Notes under the pieces: generated by a model
Told to the model about the DNA's origin: nothing
Seen by the model: the letters and a program-made list of their open reading frames with translations, nothing else
Databases searched by the model: none
Shown: piece after piece, positions 1-10,712 of the stretch
Numbering within the stretch: position 1 is the stretch's first letter
How the letters are laid out: each line of letters starts with the position of its first letter
DNA from: Orthonyx spaldingii
Taxonomy: Eukaryota > Chordata > Aves > Passeriformes > Orthonychidae
Assembly: GCA_013397795.1 (NCBI GenBank)
Contig: VZTJ01003574.1
Span: forward strand, 1,207,345-1,271,344
DNA length: 64,000 nucleotides
Reading direction: 5' to 3'
Position numbers and translations under genes: made by a program

Positions 1-3000
1 CAGGGAAATGTGATGCATGAAAGACAGACTCTGACAAAACCTGGGCTCATGTCAGGTGCTGCTGTAGACACCAAATCTGTTGCTTTGAACTGCACTCTAT
101 AGGAAACCAGCAGCTGATACTGTCTACAGAGAATTGTAGTTTCTGAAACTACTGACTGGTCTTTTAAGGCAGTCCCATACAGAGCCTCCATTACAACAGG
201 TAATCAGAGCAAGAGCTTCTTCAGAGACAAAAGGGGTGAGTTCCTTGGAAAGTACTTGGAAAAGATAATTTCAAACTGTCTTTGCAGGAAAAGATCAAAA
301 AGAAATAGTAGATTTTTATCCCTGTTAATAAGCAATTCAGTAATGGAAACAATGCTACATATTCCAGCTACTTCTCAAAGCAACTGACCCCAGTCTGAAG
401 TCTTCTAGAACAGCCAGGCTGATCCTCAGAAAAAGTGTAAATTAAACAGCAGAATCATTACAGGCCATAGAAAATTATGCAGTCCAACTAAGAAGGACTA
501 CTATTGCTTTTTAGATTGGAAGACTCATTTAAATTTAATTAATCAGACCACCGTTCATGTACAATTAGAACTGTATCTCTCAGTGACTCCTCTGCTTTGA
601 GAACCACATGACCTTCAGGAAAACAGAGCTTAGCAAATTACTGCTTCTAAATTTTATATATTGAAAATTTGGTGGGTGACTTTTGGGGGTGTTGAAATGG
701 TGACACAGGCGGGCCAAAGGAAATATCCTTCCCCTTCTCCCTGCAGTGTTAAGCACAGGTTTGCAGTTGTTGGGGAGCAGCATGGGAACAGCTCTCATTT
801 TTGGTAAAACATCCCTCCCCCATTGTAAAGCAGATTTTTCACATCAGTTTCCCTTAAGGTTAAACATAATGGGTCAGGGCCAGCTGTTTGTACAGCCTCC
901 TCTAACATTTTTGAGATCACCTGTAAGTTGGCATAAAAAATCAGGGAAAGCAGCAATGCTGGAAGCAGCTCAAGCTGCAAGTCAGACTAAATTAACTCCA
1001 CTGCAGTCACAGTCTCAGGTGGGAACTCTGATAAAATGACAGTGTAGAATGACAGTTTAAGAGGAACCTGTGGGTGGGTAGGCATTAAACCTGTCCCAGA
1101 CACACAGACTCATCACCTAAGTCACACAAAAAGAGGTGAAACAGCACAAAATTATCTAATTGTATTAGGAAGAAGAACAAGTTATCTAATTCATGTGTTG
1201 CGCTGCCAGAAATCCAAATCAGAGCTCACAACACTGGGATTTTGGATATCTTAAGACTCAGAGCAAAGTGTCAGATAAACTCTCATCTTTATTTGGGATC
1301 AAAAGTGACTGGGGTTTTTTATGGCCATCACAGATTCAGTCCAAACGAAGAATGCAAAGCTTGATGGTGCCTATCTGCTAAAACCTTCTGTACCATAAAC
1401 ACCAGAGTAACAATATTTGGTGCTGAAACAGTCTCCCGCTCAGCCACAAGAGCTGGATGAAGTAAAATCAACACCAAAACTAAAGCAAAGTGAAGAGGGG
1501 CCTGCAGTGAGCCGTCTTTATTTCTCTAGTTTTAGCTTACAGTCAAGAAATTACTGATGGTGTTTGAATTCTCTGTACCTTAGCAATGCTCAGTAGAGGA
1601 AAGATATTTAGAATACATAGTGGCACTGCTTACTGAAATAGCTAATGGTCCCTTCACAAGGCAGCTCTTGCCCTGGACTTGATTTCTTTTAGCATCTAAA
1701 CAGTGCTGAGAAAACCACTAATTAATTCTTAAGCCCTAGCAAGCAGCCACCTTCCTATTGTGAACCTTCTTTCTACGAGACAATGAGTACAAAACTGTCA
1801 GGGCTGTGTCTCCGCGGGAGACAGGCTTGGTGAGAGTGTGATAAAACACTTGAAGCATCTCTGGCCCTTCCTTCACACAGTGCCCAGAGCAACTGTTCCT
1901 GTAACAGTTCCTGAGCATCCAGAGGGGTGGATTTTGCCTAAGCCACAGTGTGAATGGCAGCCTTTGCCATCTGTGATCCACGGGAAGGTTGCATCCTTCA
2001 CTGCTCTGGGCCACGCCTGTATCCTCTGTGCTGATGAGATCAGGGAGACACCTGCCTGCCTCGGAAGAGGCTCGCTCGGCATGCAGGGCAGCAAGGGATT
2101 TGCAGCTGGGTTCATACCTTTAAATACCTCTCAGGAGAAAGGGCAGGCATTGCAATGGGACTGGCAGAGTCCCTCAGCTCACATGCACCAGGCTCTGAAT
2201 GCACTTGGACGTGGGAAGGACCAAGGAATATTGTCCTTTCACAGTGATGTACTAAACCAGACCCCAAGAAAAGCTGTAATTCTGGGACATGCTCCTGTGG
2301 CAAATTTCTTTATGTTGTTCAGTTTTTCTTATAACCTCTCAGTAGACCTGTTTTGAAGGCTTTCCTGTGTCCCAGTACCAGTAGGAGAACTTCTCTGTAC
2401 CAACTGTGCAGACATCTTTCTCTCTTCATTCAGCAAAGGGTCCTCTGGTAGCCAGTAATGCCCTGGCCTTGCAGACCTTGGTCTAATGTGAAGAACGCAT
2501 TTTTTAGTAGCTCCCTGGATGTGTACCCCAGTGCACAAGTGAGCACACAGAAGTCTAGCTTCTGAGAGGACAGACAGACTCTGGGCAGTGGTGCTGAGCT
2601 GCACACAGACACACAGAAGGGTCACTGCTCCCCAGGGAGCAGCATGAAAAGCGTCTGCCAAAGGAAACCCTCCTAACTTCCTGCCAGGGCATGAAAAGGA
2701 ATGGCACCATGACCGACAGAGTGACAAGTGTGGAGGGACAAGTGTGGGATGCCTCATAACAGGGACTGATTTGTTGGTAATGCTCCGAAAACCCCTAATC
2801 CCCACAAGCAAGAGGAAGAACAAACAGCCTTCACCAAAGCTCTCACTTCCATGGTGTCCAGTACCCCTTCCATATATTCATCAATCATAAAGCCACATTC
2901 CCAGACAGGCAGGCCAGTAACCCTGGGGTAACATACACATGGACATCATTTGGGTTCCCTAGGGGATATCTGTTCTACAGCTGGGGCTCCCATTCAGTGA

Positions 3001-3071
3001 TAAACTAATTCTCTTAATCATGAGATTGTACCCTTTCTCCTCCAGAAAGACACAAGGATCAGTCTACTTAC
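1..3071. other. Gene-free stretch, no recognised element
   Basis: I see no supported gene or repeat here. A 172-codon plus frame (1838-2356) and a 164-codon minus frame (2329-2823) are open, but neither shows a domain, a signal peptide or splice sites that fit a gene. The 2329-2823 frame is rich in Cys, Leu and Ser, as expected of chance translation. The sequence looks unique and of mixed composition. Confidence 0.5.
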
Positions 3072-3233
3072 CAGCAGCAAGGGCCCTGAACCTTCCTGAC
3101 AGGTTTACGTGGAATCTGTTCTTGAGACTCCAGTGGAAGTGATTCCCATCCTTCACATCTATATGACAGTAATTTCCAACTGGAAATTTCTCATTCTCTG
3201 TCTCTGTTTCTTTTTGTAGGATGGCCGTCAGTG
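3072..3233 (-). CDS. Possible internal coding exon, product unknown (phase 1-1)
   Basis: On the minus strand, 162 nt stay open between an acceptor-like CTACAG (just above 3233) and a consensus donor CTG|GTAAGT (exon end 3072). The frame enters with two bases completing a codon and leaves with one, so the exon is symmetrical in phase 1-1, common among exons for extracellular modules. The translation includes the segments KETETENEKFPVGNYC and VKDGNHFHWSLKNRFHVN. G is much commoner at codon position 1 (about 30%) than at position 2, as in real coding DNA. Against it, the acceptor has a poor pyrimidine tract and an in-frame stop lies only a few bases upstream. I do not recognise the family. It lies downstream (in minus-strand sense) of the stop at 9020, so it would be a neighbouring gene, an alternative 3' exon or chance. 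Confidence 0.25.
3171..3188. repeat. Perfect 8-bp inverted repeat, 2-nt spacer
   Basis: The arms AATTTCCA and TGGAAATT face each other across AC. The core TTCC-N4-GGAA is the spacing known for STAT6-type sites, but it lies inside the possible exon at 3072-3233. It may be no more than codon context. Confidence 0.3.
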
Positions 3234-3564
3234 CTGTAGCTCAATGCCAACACTGAGTTCATGCCACCTCCTGCAGTCAATATATGCCTGAGGAGACAGA
3301 ATAAATAGTTATTAAACCTACTCTAGATTTGCTGTCATATTGTAACTAAGCACTGGAAATCAAATAAATATATCATAAGACAAGCAGGTAAAATGTCTAC
3401 TGAAAAAACAGACTCAGGCAAAATGGCTTAATCTGCAGCATTAATGAGTAACAGATTGTTCCATCAATAGTATATGAGGAGCAGCATGCAAGAAGGCAAA
3501 ACTCCTACAAATTCCCTGGGACTTGTACCCTTGTAAAAGGCCCAGTTCTGGAGGATACTCAAGA
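3234..3564. other. No feature seen
   Basis: Unique sequence. A plus-strand pyrimidine tract ending TTTTTGTAG just below 3221 imitates a splice acceptor, but no open exon with a donor follows it. Confidence 0.4.
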
Positions 3565-3655
3565 ACATGATTAGGGTTAAGCACATGTTTAAATCCCATT
3601 GATTCCGTGAGACAGAGGTACGAGTTTAAAAGTTTTTTTGAATCAAGGCACTTTA
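3565..3655. repeat. Decayed ancient amniote hairpin repeat
   Basis: The text TTAAGCACATGTTTAAAT followed by CCCATTGATTCC, and later TTTTTTTGAATCAAGGCAC, matches a repeat frequent in turtle and crocodilian genomes. That repeat contains TTAAGCACATGCTTAA, then CCCATTGAAGTCAATGGGA, then a tail like GTGCTTTGCTGAATCAGGGC. The copy is diverged and only partly palindromic. The match is from memory of the motif, not from a search. Confidence 0.5.
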
Positions 3656-4320
3656 CTAAATTGAAGAATATTCTGTGCAAAAACTCAGACGCAAGAGCAT
3701 CTGGGAGGATGGGGCTGCCCAGCCCTGTGCTGATGGATGTAAGCAGCCATCCTGCTGTCCCAGCTGTTAGGAACAGGGAGTCATGGCTCTGTGTTTCTTG
3801 GACAGCCTAAGAACCTTCCCTAAGGTGCATCCCCTAAGGTGCATCAGCCTTTGTCTGTGCCACACATTATATTTTTTCCTAATGTAATTTTCAGTATAAG
3901 GATCCGACTTCGCCTGGAACCAAGTGTATGTCCAGACTTGCTGCCTGCATGGGCACAGCTCACAGAAATGTCCCAGCACAGGCACCTTGTGCTCCCTGCA
4001 GCACATGCACAGTTGCAGATGATCTGTAGCCATTCCAGGATCCAAACAGCACCAGGGCCACACTTCACACATGGAATGAAAAAGCAGATTCTTTCTCAAG
4101 AAGCTTGCTGACTTAATGAATGCTAAGAGAAAGAGAACAGAGGGACAAACACGAGAAATCTCAAGGCCTTGAAGGACAGAAAGAGAGTCTGAGAAAGGGA
4201 GATAGCAAAAACAGACGGATAATATTTTGTCTGGTGAATACATGCACCTAAACCCCAGCAGAAACAATACAAGGATATGGATTTGTGTGTGCAGTCCTGC
4301 CCACCAGAAAGGCCCATACC
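3656..4320. other. No gene; one 13-bp direct duplication inside
   Basis: Open frames on both strands (for example 3767-4267 minus) have no coding character. The only structure is the 14-bp-period duplication listed separately. Confidence 0.4.
3818..3844. repeat. 13-bp direct repeat (two copies)
   Basis: CCCTAAGGTGCAT occurs twice with a single C between copies, a recent-looking local duplication of period 14. Confidence 0.8.
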
Positions 4321-4324
4321 ATAT

Positions 4325-4500
4325 TAATTATGTCTGTCATGCCATTAGCTAGATGCTGCAGAGCAAATAATGAAATTGCTTCATAAAAGCAGTAAAGACA
4401 ACTGGCCAGCTCTGCTGTGGTTAATTCAGATTAGCTCTGTATTTCTCATCTATTATTATTCAGTTTTAACTTAGTCCTTTATTTCTAGTGTCTGATCAGG
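4325..4500. other. Candidate conserved non-coding block
   Basis: This block has balanced composition, no repeat similarity and no coding frame. It carries dense homeodomain-like cores: TTAATTA, CCATTAGCTAG, AATAATGAAATTG, GGTTAATTCAGATTAG and TATTATTATTCAG. Such texture is typical of vertebrate developmental enhancers. This is an impression from composition only; conservation cannot be measured here. Confidence 0.2.
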
Positions 4501-5374
4501 TGAAGCAGAAGTAATGTTCTCCTCCATACACACACTATAATCTGTTCCTATTCCCTTAACAACGAGGGTCACTGTGGACAGTGCTTAGGAAAGCAGCAAA
4601 AATCAGTGTGATGGGTGCTACTGAATGGCCTGCTCTTCCATGAATGCTTTGCTTGCCTAAAGCTTAAGAAGCCACATGGGGTGTTTAAAGAGAGGAGAAA
4701 ATGTCATTAATTGGCAAAGCCTTTGGAGCCTAAGGCTTTCATCCAGCTGTTACACTGAGGTGAAGTGAAGCCTCCAGGGTGTTTGTAGATGGATGGAGCT
4801 CATGTTTTTCCTTTGTAACAAACAAGTTAGGTAAATGTGGAAGGGAAGGACATCTCCACCATGCTCAGTGCAAAAATCCTTAGTTTTGCCTCCCTGGCAA
4901 GACCAATTGTCTTGATGTTTAATCTTTACATGACTTTTAATCAACCTGGTGGTGTTAAATACAAGCAAGCTCAATTCATAGGTGGGATTTCTGCAAAGGC
5001 AATGGGTCTGCTTGAATGGGTTTACTTCCATTCATACCATAGTTCCTTTTTAAATCACTTGGGAAAAGAAGACTGAGTCTGCAGTCTAGCAGCAGAAGAC
5101 AGTGATTTCATTTTAACTGCAACTAGAAATCAGTGCAATGACCTTGGATGAGTCAATGACTTCCTGGTGCCTGGCAGAAAGAGAAGAAGGAGCCTTGCCT
5201 GCATGAGGGACCGTAAGGGCTGGAGCCAGGTATTCTGACCAAGTCCTTTGACATTCTGGAGGGAAAGGTTTCAGAATAAGACTTAAGTCATGCTCCTCCC
5301 TCATCTGCACCTCTGTGCAACTCACCCATCCCACCGGGAGGTGCAGTGACAAGGCTCATTGGAGCTGGAGCTGC
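4501..5374. other. No feature seen
   Basis: Unique sequence without supported genes. A minus donor-like GGGTGAGTTG near 5323 follows an open frame (5352-5113), but no acceptor of matching phase was found. Confidence 0.4.
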
Positions 5375-5475
5375 TGGGCTGACAGGACTCCCAGTTTGCC
5401 TGTACCCACAGCTACAGAGGTGTGTGACTCTTGGCTTGCATTTCTCCACCTGAACACGGAGTACTCAGTATAAGT
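5375..5475 (+). repeat. Possible MIR-type SINE fragment
   Basis: The order of motifs GTGTGTGACTCTTGG, CATTTCTCCACCTG and GGAGTACTCAG follows the MIR core (TGTGTGACCTTGGGC, CAGTTTCCTCATCTG, GGGATAATA). The match is short and diverged. Confidence 0.35.
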
Positions 5476-6185
5476 GCTAGTTAGAAGCTTTCACATGTGC
5501 CAGGAAGCCACCTTGGTTTGATGCCACGGAATAGACACGTTCATTCTCCGAGTGTTGGGACCTGCCCAAGGATGGCAGCAAACATTTACGAGCACAGGTG
5601 TTCCTGGCAGGTGTTTTGTTTCCGAGGAAGCTGCCTTGTGGCTGAGCTGCTGCCAGCCCATCTATTCGCCTCCCCCATTGCCACACAACCTCGCCTCCCC
5701 CAGGGGCTTTCAGGCAGGCCCATTTCAAACAGCAGGCACAGGCAATGAACACATCAGGCAATTAAATGGCAGATCAATTCGACTTAGCTTCTCTTGGGAA
5801 AGCAGCCCTTGGGAGACAGAAGAATGAGGCAGCAGGAGACAAAGGCAAAGAGAAAAAATGAGAGGTACAGGAGAGAAGGAGGAGAGCAGAAGAGCCAAGA
5901 TGGAAACACAGCAGGCAGAAAGGGCCACGCACAATGCACTGTGAAACCACAGCTGCAGGGGAGGAGGCATTCAGGGACAAAAGGACATGGCTGGCATAGG
6001 CAGCATGAGAAAGACAACACTGAGGAGAAGGCAGGAAAGAGAGAGTATGTGTAAGGGAAGGTAAGAACAAGACAGAGAAAAATGAGACTGGAAGGGGTGG
6101 GATAATGAATATAGCAACAGCAGGCAATGGTCTCAACTGCCTACCTGGAGCTGCAAAAATGTAAGCTTTACGAAACCATCAGCAA
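5476..6185. other. Gene-free; strongly purine-rich plus strand at 5814-5925
   Basis: The segment is G/A-rich on the plus strand with many GGAG, AGAG and GAAA words. It keeps long meaningless minus-strand frames open (such as 6136-5774, rich in Leu, Ser, Cys and Phe). These frames are a composition effect, not genes. Confidence 0.5.
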
Positions 6186-9019
6186 AAAAAAAATATATTT
6201 GTAATATCCTATTCACTTTATTTAAACTGATGGAGAATCACTGGATATTGACAGAGGACTTCTCTCCCTGAAATATGTCATAAACTCAGGAGCTTCCTGG
6301 TACCAATATGAAAAACAGACAGTGGAACTGACAAGCAGAAGAAAAGGAAATTAAACTGGCTGGTATCACTCCAGCCAGTTGAGTGGAACACTAAAGGAAA
6401 AAACAACATGAACTCCTAATTAGTTTTCAGTTTTTATCTTTAATAATCTGAGATACTGGTAGTACTAACCCACTTAGTAATGCTAGTCGCAGGCCTTCAA
6501 GAGTCATGAGTAAAGTACCAAAAATCTGGGAGTGTTTTATTTTAAAAAATCACAATATTCTTGTTTTTCCTTTACTAAAAACAAAAAAAACCCCAACCTC
6601 CTCAGCCCAAATAAACAAACCAAACCTGCCTGTGTTTTCAAAGATTAATTTCCTGGGGAGAGGGAGAACACTGTAATGAGGGGACCCAGAGAAGGTTTGA
6701 GAGTCCAAAACACATGAGGACTTTTCACTGTATGACCTTCATCCTGTCAGACTCCCCTTCAAGAGAAGTGGCCTGTTGCAGGGTGTCTCTGTTTGCACTT
6801 CCTCCTCAGCTGGGAACAGTGCAAATCCCTCTGTCTCCGCTGCCAAACCCAGTGCTGCTGCTCTGCAGGACGCTGCCCCATCCTAGGGGTGCACTTCTCA
6901 CACCCTGTTTACAGCACAGCAGGAGCCAGCCACAGGAGGGACATGTAAATGTCAGGCCTTGAAGCTGCTGTGCCAAAGGACAGATGAAAATATCTCACAG
7001 TGACTCCAGGGAAGCCATGTCTTTCCAGTTTTTCCTCTAAGGCTCTGTAGTACCATGCTATGCTCTTATAAATTTTCTTCTTGTGTGGCTTCTATCCAAG
7101 CCCATCGAGGCTATTTACATACACCCACCATATTTACAAGAGTGCTGTGAAGAAGCAAAAGACAAAACCAAACCAAACCGTGCAATGAGTCAGTGGCAGA
7201 AATGCTGATAAACCCAGATTCCTTGCTGTCTTTTTCCTTCTTATTAGGTGGACAATGCTGCCTTTCTTCTGCCCCTTTCAACTGTCCTGTGACAGATTTT
7301 GAAGACTAAATCTAGGAAGAGTTAATATTTTAGTTTCTGCTTAAACACAGGAGCCAAGAACATTAAATCCAACATTAGGGATGACCAGGCAATAGGTAAC
7401 GAGTTGGGAAATCCTAGACCTCACTGCTTCACACCTCAAGGTCAGCACATTAGAAATGCCTTTTTTCTACCACCTTTGGTTTCTCTCTTTGCAGGAAAAG
7501 AATAAAATTGCTGAGTCTGAGAACATCTAGCACCAGTTTGTCATACAAGGCAGAATGTGACCATGGTGTTTGTTTAGTTTTGTTCTTCTATTTCCTAAAC
7601 CTTGTTTCCTCTCCCTCTTCCAGTCCAGCTCCACAACTGGCACTGTCCCTTCAGTGGTGACAAATTCTTTTAGTCCCATACAGTCCTGACAGATGTTGTT
7701 CCTCAGGCCATGAGGTCCATGAAGCAGAGCACAAATTACTGGCTCTTTCAGGGCCCACAGGTAGCTGCCATGGTGAGGCTGAGGATGAATTTACCAGCCA
7801 GCTGCCACTCCACTCTCTCTAACCTGGAGCCAGTGATCAGCACTGAATGAAATTACATTGCTTGCACTACAGCTAGGAGGGAGGTAGTCACACAAATAGG
7901 AAGGTGGAGAGGGAAGAAAGCAAAAAATTCCAAAGTTAACAAGAACCAGGAGGGTGGGAGACGATGGGATATCTGGTCTGCTGACTTGCTCTGTCCTGCA
8001 AGCATGCACACACACAGACAGATGTGAACATGGACACACACTCCTGTCTGCTAAGTCTGGGCATCTGGATGTCCATCAGCTCAACTCTACATCCCTCCTA
8101 AATGTAGGTTCTTTGGCTACCAGCTCCCACAAACAAATCGAGCCATTATGTGGATCACACAGACCTGAGTAACTGATTTTTCCCAAGGTCTGACTCTGTA
8201 AACAACTCAACCTTTCAGCCTCTGCTTGTCTGTCCTTCTAAATTTTCCACAGCATTTTTACTGTAAATGGAAGGGGCACATTGGCAGAAGAAGCTGCAGC
8301 CTCAGTTGCCTGTTTCTCCCCAAAGAGAAGCCGGGCATGGATAAGAGGTTGCATGCTCCCTAGAGAGCAGGCTGCACAGTGGCTGTGCTGGCACAGAGCT
8401 CTGTCCCAGCCCTGTCCCCAGTCCTGGGGGGAGTGGCACCATGGCTTTGGCAGCCGTGGCTGCCAAGGGAAGCTTCTCCTGGGGCCGGAGTGGAGAATCC
8501 ACACAAGCACCCGGAGGAGCCTTAGCAAGGCAAATGCTCCCATCTCTCCTGCCCTGCTGCAGCACTGGCATGATTTATATTCCTAGTGCACAGCTGGAGA
8601 CAAGCTGTAGCACAGCACTGGAGAATCAAACAGCCAGTTCCCATGGCAGAAATACAGGAGCTGGAGGTAACTAGAAAGGGGAGATGAAGTCTACAAACTC
8701 TCAGTGAATCCTCACTTCCACTATTCTTTGTCATGAGACAACAGGACTACATTGCACCTGCTGAGAGGAGAGCTAGCAGAAATCCTGGCCATGCTGTAGT
8801 GGCCTTGCTTAAAGCAATCAACTCTTTCTGACAGGATACTCCTCTTCTTTCAAATCATATGTTTTACTATGTCTACACTGTCATCAAGGGTGGCTGCAGC
8901 ACCTGGAAACAGAGAGGGTTTTCAACTATCTTGCTACTCTTTTTCAGGCAATGCATGGATGATGCAGCTGCCTGCATTCCCTCTTTCTCACCTGCTGAAT
9001 TGCTGCTCGTTCTCTCACA
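6186..9019. other. Long gene-free stretch
   Basis: Mixed unique sequence with short A/C-rich simple runs (about 6575-6625 and 7155-7180) and a short CA run near 8005-8015. No exon with matching splice sites and phase was found, and no interspersed repeat was recognised. Overlapping frames on both strands at 8238-8674 sit in a locally GC-richer patch and look like chance. Confidence 0.45.
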
Positions 9020-9153
9020 TCATAACATGAATTCTTCAATGGCCCCCCAATATGGCTTTTTCACTCCAGAATCCTCATCATCGTGGTTCTTCTTAGCACC
9101 ATGGAGCTGTATCCAGTTTTGACAGAATTCAATGGATGCTTGCTCCCAGATAC
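9020..9153 (-). CDS. Possible terminal coding exon of an unidentified gene
   Basis: Reading the minus strand, a pyrimidine-rich tract (CTGCTCCTTTTATTT) ends at AATGGCAG. An open frame of 43 codons follows and finishes at TGA (9022-9020). The first two exon bases (GT) complete a codon begun upstream, so it enters in phase 1, matching the phase in which the block ending at 9762 leaves. The join would make a Gly codon. Visible segments are IWEQASIEFCQNWIQLHG and KKPYWGAIEEFML at the C terminus, with an acidic-basic stretch between. About 35% of first codon positions are G against about 16% of second positions, which supports coding. The region reads as helical and soluble. No domain is recognised, and chance cannot be excluded for a frame this short. 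Confidence 0.33.
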
Positions 9154-9761
9154 CTGCCATTAAATAAAAGGAGCAGATAAATATTATAAATATTAAGCAT
9201 GAGGAATGTATCTTCAGGTAATAAAAGCTGGCTAAGCTTTGTAGACTTTAGTTGTATTCCCTCATTTCTGTGAGGCACTTTTTATAAGTTAAAGGTTGGT
9301 CAAGACTCTATAGCTTTCATCAAGACCTACAGGTTTTTCAAAAGACAGTTCATGGAGATACTAGACCTCAAAACTGGAGGAATATGGTAAGAATTTCACA
9401 TGTGCCTTGGTACTGGCTGCAAGAAAGCCATTGTGCCCTTCGTGTGTACCCTGGAAATTCAAAATCAAGTACCCAGCATCAAAATATTAAAAAAAAAAAA
9501 TCAATAATTAGTTGGCTTTGAGTCTGTACATGTTTGTGCTTCCAAGTCTTTTTCCACAGGTGGACAGGTTAGAAACTGACATTTTAAAAAATGAAAGGAG
9601 AGACTCACATAATTGCGTGACCCGAGAGCTTAGACTTTAACATCAGATTTTACAAAGCTTCCAATAAAATCGTGGTGACTGGTAGCATGAGGGATTCACA
9701 TCCTTTTCTTTGTGAAACAAAAAGAGAGAAGAACATGCACACTCCAAATACCCCCTGTCAC
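9154..9761. other. Possible intron between the two exon-like blocks
   Basis: AT-leaning sequence without recognised repeats apart from A12 at 9489-9500. If the flanking blocks are exons, this is an intron of 608 bp with GTGACA at its donor and GGCAG at its acceptor (minus strand). Confidence 0.3.
9489..9500. repeat. Poly-A run (12)
   Basis: Uninterrupted A tract within ATTAAAAAAAAAAAATC; no target-site duplication was recognised. Confidence 0.85.
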
Positions 9762-9893
9762 CTGTGTTCTTCTTGATCTTTTTGAATTTATTGAGCCTGT
9801 CAGCTGCAATGGAAGCCAGTTTCACATGTGATCCCCCAGTGGTAACATTCACAAATAGGTTTGCAGTGTGTGACACCACCCCTATAATAAATG
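9762..9893 (-). CDS. Possible internal coding exon of the same unidentified gene
   Basis: On the minus strand the frame is open for 46 codons from the in-frame stop at 9903-9901 to a donor AACACAG|GTGACA (exon end 9762). Taking the acceptor ACCACAG gives 132 nt, phase 1-1. Segments seen include FIIGVVSHTANLFVNVTT and SIAADRLNKFKKIKKNT. The first is hydrophobic with an N-x-T sequon, the second strongly basic and helical. First-position G is about 30% and second-position G about 9%, a coding-like pattern. A weakness is that the best pyrimidine tract (CTCCTTTTCCTCTGCCCTAG) points to an acceptor at 9913, which would include a stop in this frame. The true upstream border is therefore unclear. The family is not recognised; an exon of a decayed gene is an alternative. 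Confidence 0.33.
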
Positions 9894-10712
9894 CTGTGGT
9901 TTATGAACTATTCCTAGGGCAGAGGAAAAGGAGCACTAAAAATTGATATAAATGACACTGGCCACGCTGCCTGGCTTTATGTCCTGTCTTTTTATACACC
10001 CTCTCCTCTTTTCTTCAATATTTGTTTCTTTCTAAAATCTTTACCTTCCAAAAGTTCTATATTTTAACTCTACCTTCAATCTTTTTCCTCTGCAGTGATT
10101 CTGATTTATTTTTGTTTCTCCATCCCCTCTTCTGACTCCTTCCCTTTAGCTGTCTTCTAGCATTTTGTAATGTCTAATTTTTCTTCTATGTCAGGCTGGC
10201 ACCAACAGAGGTGTGATCAAATCTTTTATCCCAAGGGATGCAATGTCTCTGTGAAAAGACTTTGTGCCCTGCTAAAGCAGAAGGATTCTCTCTGCACCAT
10301 CATTTCCAGACATGCCAGCTCCTTGAGCCCAATTTGCTTTCTGTGTAATCACCTTTCATCTGATTGCTGCCCTTGGTGACAATAATGTCCCTGTTCTAGT
10401 TACTGTGACTTGCTGATCCAGGTGTGCTGGGGAGAAGTACATTGTTACCAAGTGCTGCATGGACCATCATGCTGGACTGGGGCTCTTCCGTTCTGTCACC
10501 AAGCCCAGATCTGTCATTTACAAGTCTGCCACTCTCTTATGGACAGAGCTGAGGAGTGTACAGCACCCAGGAACAGTCCAAACTGCAATATACTCACTCC
10601 TGCCTGCAAAGTGCTTTCCTGGCCTTTTCTCAGTTTTCAAGTAAAAACAAATAAGATTTTTTAATAGGGTTTTTCCTTGCTGAAAAGTCCTAACTTCCCA
10701 ATGCAAATTTCC
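9894..10712. other. No supported feature
   Basis: Pyrimidine-rich plus strand at about 9990-10150, otherwise unique. A minus frame ending at a GTAAAG donor near 10047 is purine-driven and unconvincing. Confidence 0.4.

Noticed and set aside
3201..3300. Plus-strand exon after CTGTTTCTTTTTGTAG
   Set aside because: No donor follows, and the pyrimidine tract is the complement of a purine-rich coding-like segment on the minus strand.
5774..6136. Overlapping minus frames rich in Leu, Ser, Cys and Phe
   Set aside because: Direct consequence of the purine-rich plus strand; no coding periodicity.
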